Below are positions 51,671 to 61,571 of a stretch of 64,000 nt of DNA, one piece after another (the stretch's first letter is position 1; each line of letters opens with the position of its first letter). Location: assembly GCF_900101475.1 (NCBI RefSeq), contig NZ_FMZV01000016.1:1-64000 (forward strand), read 5' to 3'. Source of the stretch: Ruegeria marina. GTDB lineage: Bacteria > Pseudomonadota > Alphaproteobacteria > Rhodobacterales > Rhodobacteraceae. The notes beneath the pieces are model-generated. The model saw nothing but the letters and a program-made list of their open reading frames with translations. It ran no database searches and had not been told where the DNA came from. Both the position numbers and the translations under genes were made by a program.

Positions 51671-52213
51671 ATGTCGCGCATCGACGAAAGCCTCGATTTC
51701 ATTCCTGTCCGCATCGCGGTGTTGACGGTCTCGGATACCCGCTCCATCGAGGAGGACCGTTCCGGCCAGACGCTGGTCGACCGGATCGCGCGCGCAGGCC
51801 ATGTGCTGGCCGACCGTCGAATAATCCGCGACGAACGCGCCCAGATCGCCGACCAGCTGCGCGCCTGGGTTGTGGATCCCGATGTTGATGTCATCATCTC
51901 GACCGGTGGTACCGGGCTGACCGGGCGCGACGTGACGGTCGAGGCGCATCGCGACGTCTATGAAAAGGAGATCGAGGCTTTCGCGACCGTCTTTACCCTG
52001 ATCTCGATGGAAAAGATCGGCACCTCGGCCGTGCAGTCACGCGCCACGGGCGGCGTGGCGGGCGGCACCTATCTGTTCGCCTTGCCTGGCAGCCCCGGCG
52101 CCTGCAAGGATGCCTGGGACGGTATTCTCGAGAAACAGCTCGATTACCGGCATCGCCCCTGCAATTTTGTGGAAATCATGCCGCGATTGGACGAACACTT
52201 GCGACGGAAATAG
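51671..52213 (+). CDS. moaB: Molybdenum cofactor biosynthesis protein MoaB
   Basis: The 180-residue MoCF-domain protein has VLTVSDTRSIEEDRSGQTL and the conserved ISTGGTGLTGRDVT and ALPGSPGACKDAWDG. MoaB/MogA-type enzymes adenylate molybdopterin before Mo insertion. The moaD and moaE genes lie 14 kb away. GATATG spacing and 6 bp from lysE suggest shared transcription. Confidence 0.95.
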   Translation: MSRIDESLDFIPVRIAVLTVSDTRSIEEDRSGQTLVDRIARAGHVLADRRIIRDERAQIADQLRAWVVDPDVDVIISTGGTGLTGRDVTVEAHRDVYEKEIEAFATVFTLISMEKIGTSAVQSRATGGVAGGTYLFALPGSPGACKDAWDGILEKQLDYRHRPCNFVEIMPRLDEHLRRK

Positions 52214-52309
52214 GCCCCGCTCACGTTCTAGCGTCTCAGGCTTGGTAATTTTCCAGGTTCTCCTAGTTCTGTTATGATGCGGATCCAATCGATCGGAGTG
52301 CGGAAGACG

Positions 52310-53767
52310 ATGCGATTTCTGCGGCAAAGCCTGTTCGGTGTGTTCCTCGCCTCCGTGGCTCTTGCCCTGCTGATATGGGCGGGCGAGCTGGTGAAGGATG
52401 CTGTCCAGGCGCGGTTGACGGCTGACAAGAAAGTGCCGTCGGCGAACGAGCGCGTCTTTGCCGTCAATGTGCAACTTGCCGAGAGTGGCACCGTCGTTCC
52501 GGTGCTCGAAGCATTCGGGCAGGTCAAGAGCCGGCGCACACTGGAATTGCGCAGCGCGATGGGTGGCCGGGTCGTCGGATTGTCGGAGAATTTTGTCGAG
52601 GGCGGTGTGGTTCGAGAGGGTGAGGTGCTGGTGCGCATCGACCCCGCGAAAGCACAGACCGAGCTGGACAGGGCCCGGTCGGACCTGATGGATGCCGAAG
52701 CCGAGGAACGCGATGCGGCACGGGCCCTGGTCCTTGCCCGGGACGAGTTGCAGGCGGCACAAGACCAGGCTGCCTTGCGTGCGCAGGCGATGAAGCGGCA
52801 GCAGGATCTGGTCGAGCGCGGCGTCGGCAGCGCGGCCACCGCCGAAACCGCCGAACTGGCCTATGCGCAGGCGCGCCAGGCCGTTCTGGCACGGCGTATA
52901 GCCGTGGCCCAGGCCGAGGCGCGCGTGGATCAGGCGGCGACACGACTGTCGCGGGCGCATCTTGCGCTGGATCTGGCAGAGCGTGATCTGGCCGAAACCG
53001 AAATCCTGGCAGGCTTTGATGGCACGCTCAGCGGTGTGACGCTGGTCGAGGGGCGGTTGGTTTCCGTCAATGAAAAACTGGCCGAGCTGGTGGACCCCGA
53101 TGCGCTGGAGGTGGCCTTCCGTGTCTCGACCGCGCAATATTCGCGGTTGCTCGACGCATCCGGGCAGCTTGTCGGTGCACCTGTGATGGTGCACCTTGAC
53201 GTCGCCGGTGCCGATCTGGTCGCCGAAGGCAGTATCAGCAGGGACAGCGTCGCCGCCGGCGAAGGGCAATCCGGCCGTGTCATTTATGCCCGGTTGACTT
53301 CGGCCCGGGGTTTCAAGCCTGGCGACTTCGTGACGGTTCAGGTCGATGAGCCGGCAATCGAGGATGTGGTTCGGTTGCCCGCTTCCGCGTTGGACGCGGC
53401 GGGTACGGTTCTTGTTCTGGATGCAGAGGACCGGCTGGAGGTGTTGCCCGTCACCCTGCTTCGGCGGCAGGAGGACAGCGTTCTGGTGCGCGGCGAAGGG
53501 CTTGAGGGCCGGGAAGTCGTGGTTGGCCGCACCCCCCTGCTGGGACCGGGGGTGAAGGTGAGGCCGCTTCGGATCGAAGCGCAGGCCAGGGAACCCGACC
53601 TGTCGTTGCTTGAATTGTCCGACGAGCGCAGGGCGCGGCTGGTGGCCCTTGTCGAAGACAACGACCGGATGCCGGCCGATGTCAAGGAACGGCTTTTGGG
53701 GCAGCTTGCGGAAACCCGCGTTCCGGCCCGTCTCGTGCAACGGCTGGAAGACCGGGCGGGGGGCTGA
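52310..53767 (+). CDS. RND efflux periplasmic adaptor subunit
   Basis: The start at 52310 follows GCGGAAGACG; an earlier ATG at 52274 lacks a ribosome site. The 485-residue protein has a membrane anchor (about 8-25), a biotinyl-lipoyl half motif (RRTLELRSAMGGRVVGL), a long alpha-helical hairpin (about 105-195), then the second half motif ETEILAGFDGTLSG and beta-barrel domains. It bridges the inner-membrane RND pump to an outer-membrane channel. A C-terminal helical extension of ~70 residues is unusual. The pump gene starts 6 bp downstream. Confidence 0.92.
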   Translation: MRFLRQSLFGVFLASVALALLIWAGELVKDAVQARLTADKKVPSANERVFAVNVQLAESGTVVPVLEAFGQVKSRRTLELRSAMGGRVVGLSENFVEGGVVREGEVLVRIDPAKAQTELDRARSDLMDAEAEERDAARALVLARDELQAAQDQAALRAQAMKRQQDLVERGVGSAATAETAELAYAQARQAVLARRIAVAQAEARVDQAATRLSRAHLALDLAERDLAETEILAGFDGTLSGVTLVEGRLVSVNEKLAELVDPDALEVAFRVSTAQYSRLLDASGQLVGAPVMVHLDVAGADLVAEGSISRDSVAAGEGQSGRVIYARLTSARGFKPGDFVTVQVDEPAIEDVVRLPASALDAAGTVLVLDAEDRLEVLPVTLLRRQEDSVLVRGEGLEGREVVVGRTPLLGPGVKVRPLRIEAQAREPDLSLLELSDERRARLVALVEDNDRMPADVKERLLGQLAETRVPARLVQRLEDRAGG

Positions 53768-53773
53768 CCGGCG

Positions 53774-56700
53774 ATGGTCCGCGACATTCCCCAGGCGGCG
53801 GGCGGGTTGCTCAGCTACTTCACCCGGCACCGGACGGCGGCCAATCTCTTGCTGGTGATCCTGCTGGTGCTCGGAGCAGCCGCCATCCCCAACATGCGGG
53901 CGCAGTTCTTCCCGGACGTGATCGTGCAGAATGTCACGGTATCCGTGGAATGGGAGGGCGCGGGTCCCGAGGATGTCGACAGCGCCATCGTGCAGGTGCT
54001 GGAACCGGCGCTTCTGGCGGTCGATGGCGTGGAAAGCTCTTCCGCGGCCTCGCGCGAAGGCCGGGCACTGGTGACGCTCGAATTCGAACCGGGCTGGGAC
54101 ATGGCGCAGGCCGCGGATGATGTGCAGTCTGCGGTGGACGCGATAACGAACTTGCCGGACGATGCCGAAGAGCCGTCCGTCAGGCGTGGCGCCTGGCGGG
54201 ACCGGGTGACTGACGTCGTGATCACCGGCCCGGTGTCACCCGGCCAATTGGCGCTTTATACCGACGAATTGATTGTCCGCCTGTTCGAAATCGGCGTGAC
54301 CCGGACCACGATCCGGGGCCTTGCCGCGCCGCGCACGGTTGTCGAAGTGCCCTCGGCCAGGCTGATCGCCAATGATGTCACATTGTCCGAGATCGCCGAG
54401 GCGATTGCCGCGGAAGTGAATGCCGATCCGGCTGGCGACGTGAGCGGAGCCAACGCCCGGATTCGCACCGGCAGCGAAAAGCGGAGCCCCGAGGATCTCG
54501 CGGGGATCGTGCTGCGTTCAAACCCCGACGGATCGAAGCTGCGGATCTCCGACGTGGCGACGATCCGGGTCGAGGGGGTAACCCGGATCCGGTCTTACTG
54601 GGTCGGCGACCAGCCGGCGATGTCGATCCGTGTCGACCGCTCGGACCTGGGTGATGCGATCAAGGTTCAGCATGAGGTGGCCGAGGTCGTCGAGCGCATG
54701 CAGGCAAGCCTGCCTCCGGGCGTGACCATGGACCTGATCCGCACCCGCGCCGAAGCAATCACCGACCGCCTGAACATCCTGGTGGACAATGGGCTGATGG
54801 GGCTGGTCCTCGTGGTGCTTCTGCTGTTCCTGTTCCTGAACGCACGGATCGCCTTCTGGGTTGCGGCGGGAATACCCGCGTCGATGTTCGCTGCTATCGC
54901 TCTGATGTACGCCGCGGGTCTTACCATCAACATGGTTTCATTGTTCGGGCTGATCATCACGCTTGGGATCGTGGTGGACGATGCCATCGTTGTGGGCGAG
55001 CATGCCGATTTCCGGGCCCGGCGCTTGCGGGAACATCCCGTCGTCGCCGCGGAAACGGCCGCGCGGCGCATGGCGATGCCGGTCTTCGCCGCGACCCTGA
55101 CCACCATCATCGCTTTCTTTGGTCTGACCTCCGTCGGCGGCCGGTTCGGCGAGTTGATCCGTGATATCCCCTTCACCGTGATCGCCGTACTGGCGGCTTC
55201 GCTGGTGGAATGTTTCCTGATCCTGCCCAACCACATGGCGCATGCAATCGCGCATTCGGCAAAGGAGCATTGGTACGACTGGCCCAACCGGATGGTGAAC
55301 AGGGGGTTTCGCTGGATCCGCGACCACCTGTTCCGGCCTTTCGTCGGATGGGTCCTTAGGGCGCGCTATGTGGTTCTTGCCGGTACGGTTGCGGTACTTG
55401 CCAGCCAGGTGGCGCTGTTCATCAGCGGCGATGTGAACTGGCGGTTCTTCAACGCGCCCGAACGCGGTTCGGTGACCGGCAACTTCATCATGGTCGAAGG
55501 CGCGACCCGCGACGACACCATGGCGATGATGCGCGAATTGCAACGCGCAACCGAGGAATTGGGACGTGCCTACGAACAACACTATGGCCGGAACCCGGTC
55601 GACTACGTGTTGGCCGAGCTGGGCGGCAACGCCGGTCGCGATTTGCCGGGGGCGGACACAAAGGACGCGGACCTGCTTGGTGGCATCTCGATCGAATTGA
55701 TCGATGCCGACGAGCGGCCATATTCGAGTTTTGCCTTTGTCGGCGAGTTGCAGGAAACGGTGAACCGTCATCCCAAGGTCGAAGCGCTCAGTTTCCGTGG
55801 GTGGCGCTCGGGTCCAGGCGGAGACGCGCTGGACGTGCAATTCTATGGCGCATCGGCTCAGGTCCTGAAATCCGCGTCCGAGGACCTTCAGGCCGCCCTG
55901 CTGCGCTATCCCGAAGTTTCGGCGGTCGAGGACGACCTCAGTTACGACAAGGAAGAAGTGGTACTGGACCTGACAGCGCAAGGGCATGCGCTGGGCTTTA
56001 CCGTGGATACGCTCGGACGGGCCCTGAGGGCGCGGTTGAACGGGATCGAGGCCGCGACCTATCCCGATGGTCCGCGCAGCGCCGAAATACGCGTCGAATT
56101 GCCCGAGAACGAACTGACCGCTGATTTTCTGGAACGAACGCTGATGCGGGCGCCAGGCGGCATCTATGTGCCGCTGGCCGATATCGTCTCGGTCTCGCAG
56201 CGCACCGGATTTTCGACGGTCAAACGTGAAAACGGCATTCGTCTGATCTCGGTCACGGGCGATGTCTCGGAAGACGATCCCGCCCGCGCCGAGGAGATTT
56301 CCAGGGTTTTGGAAAACGAAATCCTGCCAAGAATCGCCAGCGAACGGCAGGTCGAATGGCGAATGTCTGGACTGAGCGAGCAGGAGGATACATTTCTGGC
56401 TGAGGCCGGAACCGGGCTGGTCCTTTGTCTGACAGGCATCTACCTCGTTCTGGCCTGGGTCTTTGCCAGCTGGACGCGGCCACTGGTGGTGATGGCGATC
56501 ATCCCCTTCGGCCTCGTCGGAGCGATCTGGGGTCACTACATATGGGAGGTGCCGCTCAGCATGTTCACCGTGGTCGGACTCCTGGGCATGACGGGCATCA
56601 TCATCAACGATTCCATCGTGCTGGTGACCACGATCGACGAATATGCCGAAACCCGGGGGCTAATGCCGTCTATCATCGACGCGACAGCGGACAGGTTGCG

Positions 56701-57166
56701 TCCTGTCCTGTTGACCTCTCTGACCACGGTCCTGGGGCTGGCCCCGCTGCTCTATGAAAGCTCTCAACAGGCGCAATTCCTGAAGCCAACCGTGATCACG
56801 CTCGTCTACGGCCTGGGTTTCGGGGTGATTCTGGTGTTGCTGGTGGTCCCGGCCCTTCTGGCCGTGCAGCGGGATCTGTCGCGCCCGATGGTAGCTTTGC
56901 GGCGGGCCTTGCGCGGGTCGGACCGGCTGGCGCGCTGGGCCGTGCTGGCGAGCGGACTTGCGACACTCGTCCTGCTTGCCGTGACCGTTGGGTGGGTGGC
57001 TGTCACCGGCGCGCTGCCTGACAGGCTGGTTCAGGCTGTTCCCGCTTTGGCGGAGAAGGCGGCGATGCCTGTGGGAGTGGGATTGTTCATTGCCGGGGCA
57101 TTTGTGGTCTGTCTGCTGGCGATGGCGATCTCGGCGGTTTTGCTGTCCCGGCGCGCCCGCCATTAG
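53774..57166 (+). CDS. RND efflux pump inner-membrane transporter
   Basis: The 1130-residue protein has the AcrB/MexF-like 12-helix plan: TM1 at about 22-40, the first periplasmic loop, a TM2-6 cluster with the GIVVDDAIVVGE segment (charged Asp pair of the proton relay), a second loop, and a matching GMTGIIINDSIVLVTTIDE segment. It uses the proton gradient to export drugs, lipids or metals. No outer-membrane TolC-like gene is linked, so a shared channel is expected. A C-terminal extra pair of membrane helices makes it slightly longer than usual. Confidence 0.95.
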   Translation: MVRDIPQAAGGLLSYFTRHRTAANLLLVILLVLGAAAIPNMRAQFFPDVIVQNVTVSVEWEGAGPEDVDSAIVQVLEPALLAVDGVESSSAASREGRALVTLEFEPGWDMAQAADDVQSAVDAITNLPDDAEEPSVRRGAWRDRVTDVVITGPVSPGQLALYTDELIVRLFEIGVTRTTIRGLAAPRTVVEVPSARLIANDVTLSEIAEAIAAEVNADPAGDVSGANARIRTGSEKRSPEDLAGIVLRSNPDGSKLRISDVATIRVEGVTRIRSYWVGDQPAMSIRVDRSDLGDAIKVQHEVAEVVERMQASLPPGVTMDLIRTRAEAITDRLNILVDNGLMGLVLVVLLLFLFLNARIAFWVAAGIPASMFAAIALMYAAGLTINMVSLFGLIITLGIVVDDAIVVGEHADFRARRLREHPVVAAETAARRMAMPVFAATLTTIIAFFGLTSVGGRFGELIRDIPFTVIAVLAASLVECFLILPNHMAHAIAHSAKEHWYDWPNRMVNRGFRWIRDHLFRPFVGWVLRARYVVLAGTVAVLASQVALFISGDVNWRFFNAPERGSVTGNFIMVEGATRDDTMAMMRELQRATEELGRAYEQHYGRNPVDYVLAELGGNAGRDLPGADTKDADLLGGISIELIDADERPYSSFAFVGELQETVNRHPKVEALSFRGWRSGPGGDALDVQFYGASAQVLKSASEDLQAALLRYPEVSAVEDDLSYDKEEVVLDLTAQGHALGFTVDTLGRALRARLNGIEAATYPDGPRSAEIRVELPENELTADFLERTLMRAPGGIYVPLADIVSVSQRTGFSTVKRENGIRLISVTGDVSEDDPARAEEISRVLENEILPRIASERQVEWRMSGLSEQEDTFLAEAGTGLVLCLTGIYLVLAWVFASWTRPLVVMAIIPFGLVGAIWGHYIWEVPLSMFTVVGLLGMTGIIINDSIVLVTTIDEYAETRGLMPSIIDATADRLRPVLLTSLTTVLGLAPLLYESSQQAQFLKPTVITLVYGLGFGVILVLLVVPALLAVQRDLSRPMVALRRALRGSDRLARWAVLASGLATLVLLAVTVGWVAVTGALPDRLVQAVPALAEKAAMPVGVGLFIAGAFVVCLLAMAISAVLLSRRARH

Positions 57167-57177
57167 CGTGGTAGCCT

Positions 57178-57597
57178 TCAGCCCCTGCGCCGCGCGAGGT
57201 CGAGCAGCTCTCCCACGCGATCAAGCAGCGGCAAGGCGCCGTTGAGAACTTCGGCCACCGGCAACCACCGCGCATCCATGGCATCGTCGCCCGCACGGGG
57301 AGCGCCATCGACATATCGGCACAGAACGCTGACCAACAGGTAATGCGCCAGTGTTTCGCCTGCATCGTCGCGCCGTATCAGGTCGAAATGAGTCAGGTAG
57401 CGCTGCGGCCGGGCCAGGATACCGGTTTCCTCGAACAGTTCCCGCACTGCCGCATCGCGAACCGTTTCGCCCCATTCCACATGGCCACCGGGAAAACCCC
57501 ACAGTCCGCGCCCTGGATCCTTGCCGCGCTGCGCGAGCAGGACATGGTCGTCATGGATGACAACGGCGAGAGCGCCGATCAGCGGCCGTTGATCCAT
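57178..57597 (-). CDS. NUDIX hydrolase
   Basis: This 139-residue protein contains a perfect NUDIX box, G38-x5-E44-x7-R52-E-L-x-E56-E57-x-G59-I60 (GGHVEWGETVRDAAVREL). The extension at the C-terminus DRVGELLDLARRRG is short. It hydrolyses a nucleoside diphosphate linked to another moiety; ADP-ribose or 8-oxo-dGTP are common. It lies 3 bp after the DsbD-domain gene on the same strand. Confidence 0.95.
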   Translation of the reverse strand: MDQRPLIGALAVVIHDDHVLLAQRGKDPGRGLWGFPGGHVEWGETVRDAAVRELFEETGILARPQRYLTHFDLIRRDDAGETLAHYLLVSVLCRYVDGAPRAGDDAMDARWLPVAEVLNGALPLLDRVGELLDLARRRG

Positions 57598-57600
57598 AAG

Positions 57601-58413
57601 TCACCCCGGCAGGCAACCTTGGATATCGACGGCGTGTTTGCTGCCGAGCACCGTTATCCGCATCTGCGACCGGTCCAGAGCGAACGCGCCACCTGCGGCG
57701 TTCAGTATCTCGGAGCGCGCATAGAGCGTGTTTCCCTGCCGGCGGGTCTCGGCCTCGGTGACCCATAATGTTGGATCGCTCGGTTCGAATACGGCAAGCT
57801 CATCGCTGCCGGCAGATGGCACGGTGATCTCGGCCTCGATCTGCATGCCGTTGCGTGTTGGCGTCAGACGGCAGGTTGCCGACCTGACACCCGCTTCGGC
57901 CGCCGAATAGGGGCGCTGCGCCAGGGCTGCGGCAATCGCCGGGTGGCGCGGAGCATCGGCATTCAGGGTATGATCTATGCCGCGGCTTGCGGGCACGCAG
58001 ATATCCTTGCAGACGCCGAAGTCCATTTCGCCCTTCAGGTGAACGGGCCGCCCCGCGTTTTCCGGCGTGATCTCGATGGGCAGAATCAGTTGGTCCTTGT
58101 ACCCGATCGAACGCAGGCCACTTTGTTCGAACACATGCGGGACAGGCCAGGTAATGGACAGTTCGCCGACATTGCGCGATCCGCGCCAATCAAAGCTGGG
58201 TGGTATTCCCGCCTCGCCCGGGGCGCGCCAGTAGGTTTTCCAGCCATCGGCAAGAGTCATCCGGATCGCGCCCAGGAAGGTGCCCCGTGCCGTCATGCCG
58301 CCATCCAGGATCTCGATCTGAACAAGGTCATCCAATCCACCCGCGGCGACCGGGGCGGCAACCGGGGAGGTCAGGGCGACAAGGGCAAGTGCCTGGATCA
58401 TGCTTCGGGTCAT
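57601..58413 (-). CDS. Secreted DsbD N-terminal-domain protein
   Basis: The 270-residue protein has a signal peptide (about 1-24) and a single DsbD-alpha-like immunoglobulin fold: GWKTYWRAPGEAGIPPSFDW and FGVCKDICVP with cysteines C135 and C139. In DsbD this domain receives electrons from the membrane part; here the membrane and thioredoxin domains are missing. Two more cysteines occur later. It probably transfers reducing power in the periplasm together with a separate CcdA/DsbD-like membrane protein. It may share a transcript with the NUDIX gene. Confidence 0.87.
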   Translation of the reverse strand: MTRSMIQALALVALTSPVAAPVAAGGLDDLVQIEILDGGMTARGTFLGAIRMTLADGWKTYWRAPGEAGIPPSFDWRGSRNVGELSITWPVPHVFEQSGLRSIGYKDQLILPIEITPENAGRPVHLKGEMDFGVCKDICVPASRGIDHTLNADAPRHPAIAAALAQRPYSAAEAGVRSATCRLTPTRNGMQIEAEITVPSAGSDELAVFEPSDPTLWVTEAETRRQGNTLYARSEILNAAGGAFALDRSQMRITVLGSKHAVDIQGCLPG

Positions 58414-58554
58414 TTCATATAGATGCGCCCGCCGCAGCCATTTGCCAAGTCACGATCGGTTCAGAATGCGCAATTTCAATGCGACGGCGGGGCAATCGCT
58501 TGCACCTTGCGGCGCCGAACCCCATTGTTGAGGGACAAGGAGACAAGAGGCCCA

Positions 58555-59112
58555 ATGTTAGACCTGACCGGAAAGCTGTTGATCGCCATGCCCGGCATGG
58601 GCGACCCCCGCTTTGATCGTGCCGTCATCTTCATGTGCAGCCATGGCGAGGACGGTGCCATGGGACTGATCGTGAACAAACCCGCCGATCTGCGCCTTTC
58701 GGCGCTCCTGTCCCAGATGGATATCGCCTGCGATATCCAATCGGTAGCCGACTCGCGGGTCCGGTTCGGCGGACCAGTCGAAATGGGCCGGGGATTCGTG
58801 CTGCATTCCTCCGACTACTCGGCAAGCCTGCATTCGCTGAAAGTGTCGGAAGCGTTCAGCATGACCGCGACGCTCGACATTCTCGAAGACATAGCCAGCG
58901 GGCAGGGGCCGATGCGCCGCTCCCTGATGCTGGGATACTCGGGATGGGGCCCCGGGCAACTCGAGAGCGAGATCGGGGAAAATGGCTGGCTCACGGCTGA
59001 CGCCGATCCAGATCTGGTATTCGACACACCGGACGAGGAGAAATGGGACGCGGCGCTGAAGTCTCTGGGTATCGACCCGCTCCTGTTGTCGGCCAGCGCT
59101 GGCCACGCCTGA
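58555..59112 (+). CDS. YqgE/AlgH family protein
   Basis: The 185-residue protein follows AGGAGACAAGAGGCCCA. It has YqgE hallmarks: [48 protein letters not shown] and [17 protein letters not shown]. The family is widespread in proteobacteria, with unsettled function (often near ruvX). Longer in-frame starts upstream are rejected because they run through the divergent promoter region. Confidence 0.94.
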   Translation: MLDLTGKLLIAMPGMGDPRFDRAVIFMCSHGEDGAMGLIVNKPADLRLSALLSQMDIACDIQSVADSRVRFGGPVEMGRGFVLHSSDYSASLHSLKVSEAFSMTATLDILEDIASGQGPMRRSLMLGYSGWGPGQLESEIGENGWLTADADPDLVFDTPDEEKWDAALKSLGIDPLLLSASAGHA

Positions 59113-59180
59113 ACCGCGGGCCGGCGGTGCCAGCTTGTTCTTGCTCCTCCAAGCCGGGTTTGACACTGGAAACCGTTCGG

Positions 59181-59927
59181 TCACATTTCATCGGAGAGTG
59201 CGAGGTTCAACGCAGCCGCGACATGGGCCGCTGACGGATTGACGAACAGATGTCCGCCAGCGCTGAAGGTCTCTTCGTCCACATGGTCCGGAAAGGCGAG
59301 GGGCAGTTCGGTGCAGGCCAGCAGAATTGCCGTACCCGGCGCAGCATGCCTGTCGCAGAATGCCAGAAGCCTGTCCCGCGCACGGGGTGAGACTCCGGCA
59401 TAAAGGTCTTCGTCGATCAGCGCCTGCATCTCGGTTATCTCGTCGTCATCAAGCCTGTCGTTGGCCGCAATCCCGTGGCGGGACAGCGATTGCGCATAGT
59501 CGCTGGCCTGCATGGTCACGGCTGTACCAAGAACCAGCGCGTGCGTGGCGCCGGTCAGCGCCGTGGCCTCGGCCGTCGCATCGAATATCGACAGGATTGG
59601 CATCCTTACGCCTTGCCGGATCGCGTGCAGTCTTGCGTGGGGTGTGTTCGAGGCGATGACCGCGAAATCGCAGCCGGCGGTCTGAAGTGTGAGCAACGCG
59701 TCGCGGAAAATGGCGTCGAAACCGGACCAGCTGCGTTCGTCTCCGAACCTGCCGCGCAGGGCACGTGTCTGGGCCTGAGTAACGGATTCGATGGTCATTC
59801 GCGGCACCGGCAACGGCGGAACATGTCCCCGCTCTGCAAAGAACCGCCCGGCACCCTGCGCAATGGCGCGATAGTAGTCGATTGTCGACGGCCAGCCGAC
59901 GCCACCCAGAATGCCGATTTTCTTCAT
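59181..59927 (-). CDS. Asp/Glu/hydantoin racemase family protein with altered first catalytic site
   Basis: The start at 59927 has AAAGGA upstream and gives 248 residues starting MKKIGILGGVGWPSTIDYY. Family members use two cysteines, one in a C-N-T motif of the N-terminal half and one in the C-T-E motif. Here the first reads A-S93-N-T-P-H97 (no Cys), while C205-T-E207 is intact. A two-base racemase is thus unlikely; a one-Cys decarboxylase/isomerase or an altered racemase are options. The next gene upstream on the strand is azoR. Confidence 0.85.
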   Translation of the reverse strand: MKKIGILGGVGWPSTIDYYRAIAQGAGRFFAERGHVPPLPVPRMTIESVTQAQTRALRGRFGDERSWSGFDAIFRDALLTLQTAGCDFAVIASNTPHARLHAIRQGVRMPILSIFDATAEATALTGATHALVLGTAVTMQASDYAQSLSRHGIAANDRLDDDEITEMQALIDEDLYAGVSPRARDRLLAFCDRHAAPGTAILLACTELPLAFPDHVDEETFSAGGHLFVNPSAAHVAAALNLALSDEM

Positions 59928-59994
59928 GTCGCGTCCTTTCTGTACATCTGCGCCGCGGTTGATCCTCGCGCGCGGCGCAGGCAATTGCCAGAAA

Positions 59995-60576
59995 TCAGGC
60001 CGCGAGGCTGTCGATTTGCGCCTGGGCGGTGCCAAGGGCCTCTTCGGGGGCGATTGCCATCCGGTCGGCGGCAACGATGGCGACATCGGAAATGCCGACG
60101 AAACCAAGAACATGTTGCACATAGCGCGTGGCAAAGTCGATCTCGGATCCGACTGGCGTTCCGCCCGAGGCCACTGCAAGGATGGCCCTTTTGCCCGAAA
60201 GCAGGCCGCGGGGTCCGTTCTCGGAATAGGCGAAGGTGACACCCGCGCGCGCGATAAGGTCGATCCAGGCCTTGAACGCGGCGGGAACCGAAAAGTTGTA
60301 GATCGGCAATCCGATCACGATGGTGTCGGCGTCTTTCAACTCCTGAACCAACTGATCCGAAAGCGCGAGTGTCTGGCGCTGCTCCTCGGTGCGGGCATCC
60401 GTAGCGGTAAAGTTCGCGCTGACCCAGGCTTCGGTCAGCAAGGGCAGCGGCGTGGCAAGGTCGCGACGGATGATGCGGGCCGGATTGAGTCGCTGGACGA
60501 TACCGTCCGACAACTCTCGGGTTGTCGACCCTTGGCGCCGCGCCGAGGCGTCGATGTGCAATACTGTCTGAGGCAT
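59995..60576 (-). CDS. azoR: FMN-dependent NADH-azoreductase
   Basis: The 193-residue flavodoxin-like protein shows LHIDASARRQGSTTREL (phosphate loop of FMN), LPIYNFSVPAAFKAWID and LAVASGGTPVGSE, as in AzoR. It reduces azo bonds and quinones with NADH, serving as a detoxifying quinone reductase. The start has AAGGAGTTCCC. It diverges from a LysR gene, a common control arrangement for azoreductases. Confidence 0.94.
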   Translation of the reverse strand: MPQTVLHIDASARRQGSTTRELSDGIVQRLNPARIIRRDLATPLPLLTEAWVSANFTATDARTEEQRQTLALSDQLVQELKDADTIVIGLPIYNFSVPAAFKAWIDLIARAGVTFAYSENGPRGLLSGKRAILAVASGGTPVGSEIDFATRYVQHVLGFVGISDVAIVAADRMAIAPEEALGTAQAQIDSLAA

Positions 60577-60692
60577 GGGAACTCCTTCGATGCGATGATG
60601 CGATGGAGTGAAAATGGTCATTGCAAATTTGAACTCAACATTGGAAAAATCACATCTATTGTTGACTGATGCACAATAAGGGCGGGTTCCAA

Positions 60693-61571
60693 ATGGACAA
60701 CTGGGACGAAGTTCGCACCGCTTTCCAGGTGGCGCGGATGGGGACGGTAAGCGGTGCGGCCGAGGTCTTGGGCGTGCATCATGCCACGGTGATCCGCCAT
60801 ATCGACTCTCTCGAAGGCCGGCTGAACGTCAAGCTGTTCCAGCGACACGCGCGGGGATATACGCCGACAGAGGCCGGGCTGGACCTTCTGCGCGTGGCCC
60901 AGGCTACGGATGACCAGTTCAATCAGCTGGTCGGCCGGCTGAAAGGGATCGGGGATGATGTTTCGGGCGAACTGGTCCTGACCTCGCTGGAGGCGCTTGC
61001 GCCCCTGGTGGTCCCGGTGCTGGCCGCGTTTCAGCGCCAGCATCCGGGACTTGTCGTCCGGTACCTGACAGGAGCCCGGCTGTTCCGTCTGGAATACGGT
61101 GAGGCGCATGTCGCGATCCGTGCCGGGCGTGTACCGGATCAGCCGGACAATGTGGTTCAGCCCTTCGTGTCGCAGGAGATGGGCTTTTACGCCAGCGCGG
61201 ATTATGTCGAGCGTTACGGCAGGCTGGATGGGGTCGAAGACATGAAAAACCATGTCTTTGTCGGCAGCGACGATGAAAACAGCCGCGCGCCCTTCCACAT
61301 CTGGCTGAGACAGAATGCCCCGGCCGAGGCGATCGTGTTCCGCTGCTCGGACAATATTTCGGTCCAACAGGCCGTGCTTGCAGGAGCGGGGATCGGTTTT
61401 ATCTCGCGCTGGGAAGCGGCGCAACATTCACAGTTGGTCGAGATGTTGCCGCCACTTGAGGAATGGGCAGGCAAGTTGTGGCTGGTAACGCATGTCGATT
61501 TGCACAGGACACCAAAGGTCCAGAGTTTCCTCAAGTTTCTGAAACAGGCGGCGCGTTCATGGTCGGCCTGA
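60693..61571 (+). CDS. LysR-family transcriptional regulator
   Basis: The 292-residue product (start at 60693; an in-frame ATG at 60669 is weaker) carries a winged HTH (GAAEVLGVHHATVIRHIDSL) and an effector domain. It diverges from azoR over a 116-bp region, so it probably controls azoR by binding a quinone or aromatic inducer. It overlaps the EamA transporter gene by 13 bp and may co-express with it. Confidence 0.92.
   Translation: MDNWDEVRTAFQVARMGTVSGAAEVLGVHHATVIRHIDSLEGRLNVKLFQRHARGYTPTEAGLDLLRVAQATDDQFNQLVGRLKGIGDDVSGELVLTSLEALAPLVVPVLAAFQRQHPGLVVRYLTGARLFRLEYGEAHVAIRAGRVPDQPDNVVQPFVSQEMGFYASADYVERYGRLDGVEDMKNHVFVGSDDENSRAPFHIWLRQNAPAEAIVFRCSDNISVQQAVLAGAGIGFISRWEAAQHSQLVEMLPPLEEWAGKLWLVTHVDLHRTPKVQSFLKFLKQAARSWSA

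Noticed and set aside
54938-56536. A 532-codon open frame antisense to the RND pump
   Set aside because: The sense strand has both proton-relay segments and all membrane helices. The antisense product has no recognisable fold.
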